A stretch of DNA of 64,000 nucleotides, from the NCBI RefSeq assembly GCF_011799805.1, contig NZ_WXUB01000002.1:124001-188000 (forward strand), written 5' to 3'. Shown here piece after piece: positions 1 through 7,293 of the stretch (the stretch's first letter is position 1; each line of letters begins with the position of its first letter). The translations under genes and the position numbers were made by a program. The notes under the pieces were generated by a model. The model worked only from the letters and a program-made list of their open reading frames with translations, was not told the origin of the DNA and made no database searches. The DNA is from Maribellus sediminis (lineage in GTDB: Bacteria > Bacteroidota > Bacteroidia > Bacteroidales > Prolixibacteraceae).

Positions 1-46
1 AATATTGCAGAATATCCGGGGTCAGTGAAAAAAATAAACCAATAGA

Positions 47-637
47 ATGAAGGATTGGCGTCAAACCTGGCTTAAATTCAAAGGAGGTGATATGGATGCA
101 TTTCATCGTATCTATGTGGCTTATTTCGACAAGCTTTACGCCTATGGTTCCAAACTCACAAACGAACATTCAGTTCTGGAGGATAGCATTCAGGAACTTT
201 TCTTGCAGTTATACACCCGAAGAAGCCATTTGAGGGAAGACGTTAATCTGGAATATTACCTGTTAAAATCCTTAAAACTTACCATTTACCAGCGTCTGCG
301 CAGAAAAGAGCGCATTATTCCTTCCGGTTTGGCGAATGAAGATCACGAAAGCAGCCTCTTTAAGTTTAAAATTGAAAACGCGGATGAACAGACTGACAAA
401 GAAGGAAACGATGAATTGCTGCAGGCCCTTAGTGGTCTCGATCCCAAACAACGCGAATTGCTATATTTGAAATTCTACAACAGTTTGTCATACAAGGAGA
501 TTGGTGATATTTTGGGAATTAATCCCGACTCGGCCAAAAAGCAGGTTTACCGGATCATCAAGAAACTAAAACACAATTTCAGGGGATTTTCTATCGAATT
601 ATTCTTGTATGTTGTGCAGCATGTAAAAAAAAGCTAA
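47..637 (+). CDS. ECF-type RNA polymerase sigma factor
   Basis: A 196-residue sigma-70 family protein of the extracytoplasmic function type. Region 2 lies at about residues 15-85 and region 4, a helix-turn-helix around LSYKEIGDILGINPDSAKKQ, at about residues 125-175. No region 3 or regulatory extension is seen, which fits the family. It stands 58 bp before a FecR-type anti-sigma factor and then a SusC transporter with an STN domain, the usual trans-envelope signalling trio of Bacteroidota. Inference: released from FecR when SusC binds its glycan, it transcribes susCD. An in-frame ATG at 92 follows a strong Shine-Dalgarno-like stretch (80-91), but starting there would cut the first residues of region 2, so the ATG at 47 is preferred. 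Confidence 0.93.
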   Translation: MKDWRQTWLKFKGGDMDAFHRIYVAYFDKLYAYGSKLTNEHSVLEDSIQELFLQLYTRRSHLREDVNLEYYLLKSLKLTIYQRLRRKERIIPSGLANEDHESSLFKFKIENADEQTDKEGNDELLQALSGLDPKQRELLYLKFYNSLSYKEIGDILGINPDSAKKQVYRIIKKLKHNFRGFSIELFLYVVQHVKKS

Positions 638-694
638 GAAGCTGTCCACTTTTTACTTCCCCATTCAATTATATACAAACGCCATCAGCGAAAA

Positions 695-1882
695 ATGACA
701 AAATTGGAAAGATATATAGAAGATAAACGCTTTGTAAAATGGGTGTTTCTGCCCGATACAGAAGTGAAACACTACTACGCCAAGTACTTTCGGAAGCATC
801 CTGAAGAAAAGGAGGAAATGGTAAAATTGCGCGATCAACTCCGCTGCCTCGAATTCTCGAACAAATCGTATGCGACCGAACTGCCTGAAAATATTTTCAG
901 AAAAATACAGGCTGATATTATTGAACTCGAATCAAGCAAAAAATCACAGATCAGAATCCTGTCAGTATTAAAATATGCAGCCATAGCTGTATTGCTTTTG
1001 TCTACCGGATTTTTTGCCAACTTCTTTGCGGGTGGAAATAGTAGCGGTCATCAGTTTTCAGAGGATCTGCTACTGATAGGAACCATGGTTGAGCCCAGGC
1101 TTTACCTGTCGGACGGAAGTAGTGTGATCGTTCCCGGGCCTGACTACGAAGTCAGTTATGCTCAGGCTAACAAAATAATTGTTGGGCACGATACCATTGA
1201 GGTAAACCGACTGAAAAAGAATGACCGGGGAAAAGATGCCCTTGTTGTTTCTTATGGCAGAAAAGTAAAGTTGGTGTTGCCCGACCACAGCGAGGTGTGG
1301 GTGAATTCTGGTAGCCGTCTCATTTTTTCACACAACTTCGAATCTAAAATACGTGAAGTTTTTCTTTCGGGAGAGGGGTATTTCGATGTGGAAAAAAATC
1401 CTGAGCAACCATTTTACGTGCGCACAACTGCTATGGCAGTAAAAGTGTTGGGTACCGAATTTAATGTGTCGGCTTATCCTGAAAATGAGACCATTGAAGC
1501 GGTTTTGGAAAAAGGCAGCGTTCAGATTGAAGAGAATGACCGGATGTGGTTTGGTAAAAAAGCGGTACTTGTTCCCAACCAAAGAGCATCTTTCGATAAG
1601 CAAACCCACGAAATTAAAATAGCAGAAGTTGAACACGAAAATTATACCCTTTGGAAAGAGGGGCTGGTTACCATCGACGATGAAACACTCGACGATGTTT
1701 TCGGAAAAATTGAACGGTATTTCAATATAGATATCAAGATTGCGGACAGGGAAAAAATTGATATGCAGATCTCCGGGAAACTCGACTTTAATGTCGGGCG
1801 CGAACGGGTATTTGAATACATAGAGAAACTTACTGATGGTAAGTTCACTGAAATCGGACCTGCTAAATACAAGTTTGAATGA
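695..1882 (+). CDS. FecR family anti-sigma factor
   Basis: A 395-residue inner-membrane regulator. The N-terminal cytoplasmic part (about 1-88) should hold the sigma factor; one membrane segment follows at about residues 88-112 (KYAAIAVLLLSTGFFANFF). The periplasmic FecR domain is at about 185-300 (VLPDHSEVWVNSGSRL, GEGYFDVEKNPEQPF, VLGTEFNVSAY), and the C-terminal DUF4974/STN-like domain at about 315-395 (LDDVFGKIERYFNIDI). This is the normal domain order for Bacteroidota anti-sigma factors that read the STN domain of a partner SusC. It is placed between the sigma factor and SusC, so these three are inferred to form one signalling chain. Confidence 0.93.
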   Translation: MTKLERYIEDKRFVKWVFLPDTEVKHYYAKYFRKHPEEKEEMVKLRDQLRCLEFSNKSYATELPENIFRKIQADIIELESSKKSQIRILSVLKYAAIAVLLLSTGFFANFFAGGNSSGHQFSEDLLLIGTMVEPRLYLSDGSSVIVPGPDYEVSYAQANKIIVGHDTIEVNRLKKNDRGKDALVVSYGRKVKLVLPDHSEVWVNSGSRLIFSHNFESKIREVFLSGEGYFDVEKNPEQPFYVRTTAMAVKVLGTEFNVSAYPENETIEAVLEKGSVQIEENDRMWFGKKAVLVPNQRASFDKQTHEIKIAEVEHENYTLWKEGLVTIDDETLDDVFGKIERYFNIDIKIADREKIDMQISGKLDFNVGRERVFEYIEKLTDGKFTEIGPAKYKFE

Positions 1883-1973
1883 AAAGAAGCCGGGAAATGG
1901 TGGCTCATCTCCCGGCTGAAATTAGTTACATATTAAACCTATTTACATTTAATAATTACTAACAATCAAATGT

Positions 1974-4900
1974 ATGAAAAATGAACTAAAAACTATCTTC
2001 TCGGAAACGGGAAGGCTAAAACAATTGTGGAGAATCATGAAACTAACAGTACTCGTGTCTCTGTTTTTTGTGGTATCGGTTGCAGCCAAAACCACGTATT
2101 CGCAGGCTACCAAATTAAGCCTGAATCTAACTAACAAGACTGTCAAAGAAGTGTTTAAGCAAGTAGAGGAACAAAGTGAATTTGTTTTCCTTTACAAAAC
2201 GAACGAAGTTAACGAGAACCGCCTGGTTTCCGTAAACGTTGAAAATGCCCGGATTAACGACATCATGGATGATGTTCTTGAAGGGCAAAATCTCGATTAT
2301 TTTATTCTCGACCGGCAGGTGATCATCCGTGAGAAAGTAGAAGCTAATAACCCGGAGACCGTATCGATCAATATGCCACAGGAAAAAGTGGTAAGTGGAA
2401 CGGTAACGGATGCATATGGCAGTCCTTTACCTGGGGCTACCATTGTTGTTAAGGGAACTACTTCTGGAGTTTTGTCCGGCCCCGACGGAAAATTTACCAT
2501 CGAAGGTGTGAGTGCCTCTGATGTGCTTGTTTTTTCATTTGTAGGTATGGTAACCAGCGAGATGCCTGTTGGCGGACAAACAACAATTAATGTACAGCTT
2601 CAGGAAGATGTTATTGGTCTGGAAGAAGTGGTAGCCATTGGTTATGGTACCATGAAAAAAAGCGACCTGACCGGTTCTGTGGTTCAGGTGAAATCGGAAG
2701 ACCTTGCAAGTGTTTCAACTTCAAACCCGATTGAAGCTTTACAGGGACGTGCATCGGGTGTGGCCGTTGTTAATGCAGATGCTTCACCGGGTAGTACACC
2801 TACCATCAGAATTCGTGGTGTTGGTTCTATCAGTGCCGGCAACGAGCCTTTGATTGTAGTTGATGGATTTCCACTGGTTAATAGTAATCTGAACGATATT
2901 AGTACAAACGACATTGCATCGATGGAAGTGCTAAAAGATGCTTCGTCAGCAGCTATTTATGGTTCACGTGGTGCTAACGGCGTAATTCTTATTACCACTA
3001 AGAAAGGTGCAAAAGGAATGAACGATCTTGAAGTAAAAGCTTCCTATGGAGTTTCTACTCCGGCCAGAGTTCCTGAGATGTTGGGACGTGATGAGTTTAT
3101 TACCTTTATCAATGAAGCATATACTTATTCTTCAGGTAACCCGGTTTATTCAAATTCGAATCCGGCCCCGGCATACGATACTGACTGGCAGGATGAGATC
3201 ATCAAAAATTCTTCAGCAACACAGGATTATTCGATAATATTCCGTGGAGGTAAAGACAAAACAACCTATATGATCTCCGGAAATATTTACGACCAGGAAG
3301 GAATGCTGGAAGCGTCAGGTTTTAATAAATATACCCTTCGTACCAATCTCGATCACGAATTCAGATCTTGGTTAACCATCGGTACGCATCTTCAGGTTGG
3401 GCGCACGCAACGTGATGTTCGTGAGAATGCCACCGGAAATATTTTCCGTTATGGCTGGCCAACTTTGCCCGTTAAAAATGAAGATGGAAGCTGGTATTAT
3501 GCCACTGAAGATCCATCGATCAGTTCTTATTTCGAAGGTACATGGAATCCTGTTTCAGAGGCTTCTGAAGTGACCAATACATTGTCGACCGACAGGATTC
3601 TTGGAGATGTGTATGCTGTTTTCAAACCGATTGAAAACCTTACCTTCAAAACAAACTTCGGTGTTGATATTGCCAACCAGAAAAACTATCAGTATTATTC
3701 TTCGTTATCAACTGCCGGAATTGGTTCGGGAAGTACTGGTGTTGGCCAGCAAAGCTATTTCAGAAAAACAAGTCAGTTGACTGAAAATATTCTGACTTAT
3801 TCAAATACCTGGGATAAACATCGCTTAACGGCCACCGGCGTTTATTCGTGGCAGGAATATGTATATGAAAGTTTAACAGCCAGCGGATCGGGATTCGAGA
3901 ATGATGCAACCGGGGCAAACGATATGTCTTATGCCAGCCAGGAAAGTATTACAATTGGTTCTGATAAATATTCAAACCGCCTGATTTCTTGGACCGCAAG
4001 GATGTCGTATACCTATGCTGATAAATACCTGGTAACTGCAACCGGAAGATACGACGGTTCTTCACGTTTCGGTGAAAACAACAAGTGGGGATTTTTCCCG
4101 TCGCTGGGATTGGGTTGGAAAGTCGACCAGGAAGCATTTATGCAGGATGCCGACGCGATCTCAAATTTAAAATTAAGAGCCAGTTATGGTGTGACCGGTA
4201 ACCAGGAAATTGGAAACTACAGATCACTATCTTCCTTGAATCCCTCTTATTATGTATTTGATGGTGTGCCGCTGTTAGGCTTTGTAGAAACCATTGGAAA
4301 TCCCGACTTAAAATGGGAACGTAATATTCAATATAACCTTGGAGTTGATTTGAGTTTATGGGGACGTTTGGATTTGAATTTCGACTATTATCAGCGTCGA
4401 ACATCCGACTTGCTGTATAATGTTCCAATTCCAACAACATCGGGTTACAACAGTATGCTTAAAAATATTGGTGAAGTTAAAAACGTTGGTTTTGAATTCA
4501 ATGCGCATGCAAGAATAATCGATACGGAACTGAAATGGGATGTAAGTGCAAACTTGTCGACTAATAAAAACGAAGTTGTTGAGCTGTATGGCGATGTTGA
4601 AGAAATCAACCTTGGATCTTCAACAGCTGGTATCGCACGCTATTTAAAAGTTGGTGAACCTGTAAACAGCCTGTGGGCACGTGAATCGGCCGGAATTATT
4701 ACAACACAGGAACAACTGGATGCCTACCGCGAAATTCGTTCTTCGGCTCAGTTTGGCGAAGAAATGTACGTTGATCATATCGACGATAAAAGCATAAATA
4801 GTGAAGATTATATCAATATCGGATCAACCGAGCCTGATTTCTTCTACGGTATTTCTACTAATCTGTCGTTCAAAAATTTCACACTTGATATTTACGGACA

Positions 4901-5306
4901 AGGAGCTACCGGGATTTCTGCCCAGGAAAATAACTCTACTGGATATTTGCTTTATGGTGAAAATCAGATACAAAACCGGAATTATCTTCCAACAAAATAT
5001 GCGTATGATAAAATGTGGAGTGAAAGTAATCCTTCAGGTACTTTCCCAAGAGCGGGAGCTCAGGAGATCTACTTGTCAGACCGGACCAACGGAAACTGGA
5101 AGTACTTTGTTTTGAAAAATATAAAATTAGGATACGACCTTTCTTCTCTGATCGACAATGCAAGCTGGGTAAAAGAGTTAAACTTCTATGTTAATGCTCA
5201 GAATTATTTTACAACTGCTAATCACAGAGGATATAATCCTGAGACGGGATACACAAACTATCCTTATGCAAAAACAATGTTGTTCGGAATCAGTGCTAAA
5301 TTTTAA
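1974..5306 (+). CDS. SusC/RagA-family TonB-dependent outer membrane transporter with STN domain
   Basis: A 1110-residue outer-membrane glycan importer. A long N-terminal leader with a hydrophobic segment (MKLTVLVSLFFVVSVAAKT) is followed by an STN domain (about 45-118, LTNKTVKEVFKQVEEQSEFV), a carboxypeptidase-regulatory-like domain (about 136-205, GTVTDAYGSPLPGATIVVKG), a plug (about 215-340, with GEEVVAIGYGT-like and IRIRGVGSISAGNEPLIVVDG motifs) and a beta barrel ending in an aromatic residue (ISAKF). The STN domain marks it as a signalling transporter that talks to the upstream FecR protein. SusD follows, as expected for a paired importer. The glycan cannot be read from this sequence; neighbouring enzymes suggest a rhamnose-containing pectic glycan. 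Confidence 0.96.
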   Translation: MKNELKTIFSETGRLKQLWRIMKLTVLVSLFFVVSVAAKTTYSQATKLSLNLTNKTVKEVFKQVEEQSEFVFLYKTNEVNENRLVSVNVENARINDIMDDVLEGQNLDYFILDRQVIIREKVEANNPETVSINMPQEKVVSGTVTDAYGSPLPGATIVVKGTTSGVLSGPDGKFTIEGVSASDVLVFSFVGMVTSEMPVGGQTTINVQLQEDVIGLEEVVAIGYGTMKKSDLTGSVVQVKSEDLASVSTSNPIEALQGRASGVAVVNADASPGSTPTIRIRGVGSISAGNEPLIVVDGFPLVNSNLNDISTNDIASMEVLKDASSAAIYGSRGANGVILITTKKGAKGMNDLEVKASYGVSTPARVPEMLGRDEFITFINEAYTYSSGNPVYSNSNPAPAYDTDWQDEIIKNSSATQDYSIIFRGGKDKTTYMISGNIYDQEGMLEASGFNKYTLRTNLDHEFRSWLTIGTHLQVGRTQRDVRENATGNIFRYGWPTLPVKNEDGSWYYATEDPSISSYFEGTWNPVSEASEVTNTLSTDRILGDVYAVFKPIENLTFKTNFGVDIANQKNYQYYSSLSTAGIGSGSTGVGQQSYFRKTSQLTENILTYSNTWDKHRLTATGVYSWQEYVYESLTASGSGFENDATGANDMSYASQESITIGSDKYSNRLISWTARMSYTYADKYLVTATGRYDGSSRFGENNKWGFFPSLGLGWKVDQEAFMQDADAISNLKLRASYGVTGNQEIGNYRSLSSLNPSYYVFDGVPLLGFVETIGNPDLKWERNIQYNLGVDLSLWGRLDLNFDYYQRRTSDLLYNVPIPTTSGYNSMLKNIGEVKNVGFEFNAHARIIDTELKWDVSANLSTNKNEVVELYGDVEEINLGSSTAGIARYLKVGEPVNSLWARESAGIITTQEQLDAYREIRSSAQFGEEMYVDHIDDKSINSEDYINIGSTEPDFFYGISTNLSFKNFTLDIYGQGATGISAQENNSTGYLLYGENQIQNRNYLPTKYAYDKMWSESNPSGTFPRAGAQEIYLSDRTNGNWKYFVLKNIKLGYDLSSLIDNASWVKELNFYVNAQNYFTTANHRGYNPETGYTNYPYAKTMLFGISAKF

Positions 5307-5414
5307 ACTTAAAAAACTATGAAACGAGCGAATGGTGATTTTATCAAAAAGAATGATGGATTTATTTTAAGCGAGTTACATGAGTTACCGTTGAAAACTA
5401 AAAAAAATAAACGA

Positions 5415-6992
5415 ATGAAATTCATTAAATATATAATACTGAGTTGTACAGTTCTGATCTTTTCACAATGTACAGACTTAACGGAGGTGCCTTATACGTT
5501 TTTATCGCCAAATAACTATTACAACAATGCTGATGAGCTCGGTACAGCTCTAACAGGTGTTTACGATGGGTACCGCGATGCTTTTGATGGTTATAACAAG
5601 TACGTTATGTACCTTGAAGTTTTAACTGAGTTTGGTTCGCCCGCCTATGCAAAAGATAACATGCATCTTTGGAACGTATGGAGCGATATGAACAACGCCG
5701 ATAAAATGGTAATTACCAATTGGGATAATGCATATGATGTGATTAACCGGGCAAACCTGGTTATCGGTCGTGGCGAAGATGTTGAAATGGATGAAACGCT
5801 GAAAGCAAGATTCTTTGCAGAGGCGCGTTTTATCAGAGCAGCTACCTATTTTAATTTGGTTCGCCTGTGGGGCGGAGTACCAATTCCAGAAACATACACC
5901 GAAGGTCTTGAAGGCCTCGAGATTCCAAGAGAATCGTTTGACGCAACTTACGAATACATCATCAAAGATTTGGAGTATTGTATTCAGAATTTACCCAAAA
6001 AATCGGAATATGACGCAACAGATATCTGGAGAGCATCAAAAGGCGCCGCTCAGTCGCTTCTTGGTGACGTTTACCTTACCTATGCCGATATGAGTGGGGA
6101 TGCGACGTATTACGCAAAATCAAGAGATGTTTTAAGTGATGTGATTAGTTCAGGTGAATATGAGTTGGAGCCGGATTTTAAAGATTTATGGTTTTGGTGG
6201 AATACAAACAATAAAAATGGGATTGAATCGGTTTTTGAACTTCAGTTTGCAAACCTAAGCGGCCAGCACAATAATAACCATGTAATGTTTGGTGTAAATA
6301 TCACCGAATATACTTTGGGTTGTTATATGTATCGCCGCTTCCATCCATCAATCCAGCATTACCTCACTTACAGCGATACCGATGCACGAAAAGAAGGTAC
6401 CTTCCTTACCAAATTCAATACTACAGAAAAAGGAAATCCAAGTCATATTCTGGATACTTTGGTGTGGCTTCCCGAAGACAAAGGTTTTTACCCGGGAACT
6501 CGTGGATGGAAAAGTGCCGGCCCTGGTAACGTTAAGTTTTACGACCGAACTCCTGAATCTGCAACCTTGAAAAGGCCTCAGGCTCAGATGTATGTAATTC
6601 GTTATGCCGATGTGTTGCTGAACTATGCTGAAGCTGAAAATCACGTAAACGGAGGTCCGAATGCAGCTGCTTATGATGCCATTAATGCGGTGCGCAACCG
6701 GGCTAATCTCGACGATCTTCCCACAGGATTGTCACAACAGGAATTTGCGGATGCTATCTTCCGTGAACAAGGCTGGGAATTGGTTGGTGAGGCCAAGTTG
6801 TATTACGATGAAATTCGTACCGATCGTATTGGAGAGAATGTGAAAAAACACGTACAGTATGGTAACGACGAGGGGATTTATATGTATGTGGAAACTCCTC
6901 TGGAAATGATTCCTTCGAAAGACTTCTTATTTAAAATTCCACAGTACGATTTTGATTCAAATCCGGCACTGGTACAAAACCCGGATAACTAG
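5415..6992 (+). CDS. SusD/RagB-family outer membrane glycan-binding lipoprotein
   Basis: About 525 residues, the surface lid partner of the SusC encoded just upstream. The ATG at 5415 is chosen because it begins a clean lipoprotein signal peptide (MKFIKYIILSCTVLIFSQC, lipid-bearing Cys near residue 19); an in-frame ATG at 5319 would add 32 charged residues before it. SusD hallmarks include the N-terminal NYYNNADELGTALTGVY region, the TPR-like stretch ARFIRAATYFNLVRLWGGVP, and the C-terminal RYADVLLNYAEAENH and FREQGWELVGE motifs. A rho-independent terminator follows 34 bases after the stop, so sigma/FecR/SusC/SusD look like one regulatory unit apart from the downstream enzymes. Confidence 0.95.
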   Translation: MKFIKYIILSCTVLIFSQCTDLTEVPYTFLSPNNYYNNADELGTALTGVYDGYRDAFDGYNKYVMYLEVLTEFGSPAYAKDNMHLWNVWSDMNNADKMVITNWDNAYDVINRANLVIGRGEDVEMDETLKARFFAEARFIRAATYFNLVRLWGGVPIPETYTEGLEGLEIPRESFDATYEYIIKDLEYCIQNLPKKSEYDATDIWRASKGAAQSLLGDVYLTYADMSGDATYYAKSRDVLSDVISSGEYELEPDFKDLWFWWNTNNKNGIESVFELQFANLSGQHNNNHVMFGVNITEYTLGCYMYRRFHPSIQHYLTYSDTDARKEGTFLTKFNTTEKGNPSHILDTLVWLPEDKGFYPGTRGWKSAGPGNVKFYDRTPESATLKRPQAQMYVIRYADVLLNYAEAENHVNGGPNAAAYDAINAVRNRANLDDLPTGLSQQEFADAIFREQGWELVGEAKLYYDEIRTDRIGENVKKHVQYGNDEGIYMYVETPLEMIPSKDFLFKIPQYDFDSNPALVQNPDN

Positions 6993-7025
6993 TGAAATTG
7001 TGACCGATTTTAGTTCATAGTTTAG

Positions 7026-7060
7026 ATGGGGGACAGTCAGTTTGGTTGTCTCCCATTTTT
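7026..7060 (+). terminator. Rho-independent terminator after susD
   Basis: A hairpin with arms ATGGGGGACA and TGTCTCCCAT (one G-T wobble) around a short loop is followed directly by a run of five T. It lies 34 bases past the susD stop and separates the SusCD unit from the LacI-controlled genes. Confidence 0.8.
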
Positions 7061-7173
7061 GCAAGAGAACGTTCTTGTTTAAACTTTGTAAGCCTAAAAT
7101 ACACACTGCTTATTTCTAGTGTATATGCAAAATATCGCCAAATAATTCAAGGGTTTGATATTTAGTGGTATTG

Positions 7174-7189
7174 AATAAAACGTTTGCAT
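7174..7189. promoter_or_regulatory. Possible distal LacI-type operator
   Basis: Read on the minus strand this is ATGCAAACGTTTTATT, a weaker match to the 16-base sequence ATGTAAACGTTnnCAT seen at four other places near the LacI regulator gene. Its centre is 68 bp from the stronger operator at 7242, so the two could act as a looped pair. It is the weakest of the five matches. Confidence 0.4.
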
Positions 7190-7241
7190 ATTTTGTGTTT
7201 TCTAATTTATCAAACTACTTGAATAATAAGAACAATAAACC

Positions 7242-7257
7242 ATGTAAACGTTAACAT
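7242..7257. promoter_or_regulatory. LacI-type operator before the 43-kb gene run
   Basis: The sequence ATGTAAACGTTAACAT is a near-palindrome with the central CG typical of LacI/GalR-family sites. The same pattern occurs at 60441, 60640 (inverted) and 61736 around the lacI-family gene. It sits immediately upstream of the -7 element at 7265, covering the -33 region, a position suited to repression. Confidence 0.7.
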
Positions 7258-7264
7258 TTTTTTA

Positions 7265-7272
7265 TACATTTG
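7265..7272 (+). promoter_or_regulatory. Bacteroidota -7 promoter element
   Basis: TACATTTG matches the Bacteroidota consensus TAnnTTTG exactly. It lies 22 bases before the ATG at 7294, giving a very short leader, and is preceded by the operator at 7242-7257. It is the best promoter candidate for the long plus-strand gene run. The rest of the 301-base gap (6993-7293) holds only the terminator, the operators and a short palindrome at 7066-7075. Confidence 0.6.
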
Positions 7273-7293
7273 TAATCCTAAATTTTGTGAACT

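Noticed and set aside
80-91. Strong Shine-Dalgarno-like sequence before an internal ATG at 92 in the sigma factor gene
   Set aside because: Starting there would remove part of region 2; the stretch encodes the conserved KGGD residues, so it is likely coincidental.
7066-7075. Palindrome AGAACGTTCT as a further operator
   Set aside because: It shares only the AACGTT core and lacks the flanking bases of the 16-base pattern; too weak to call.
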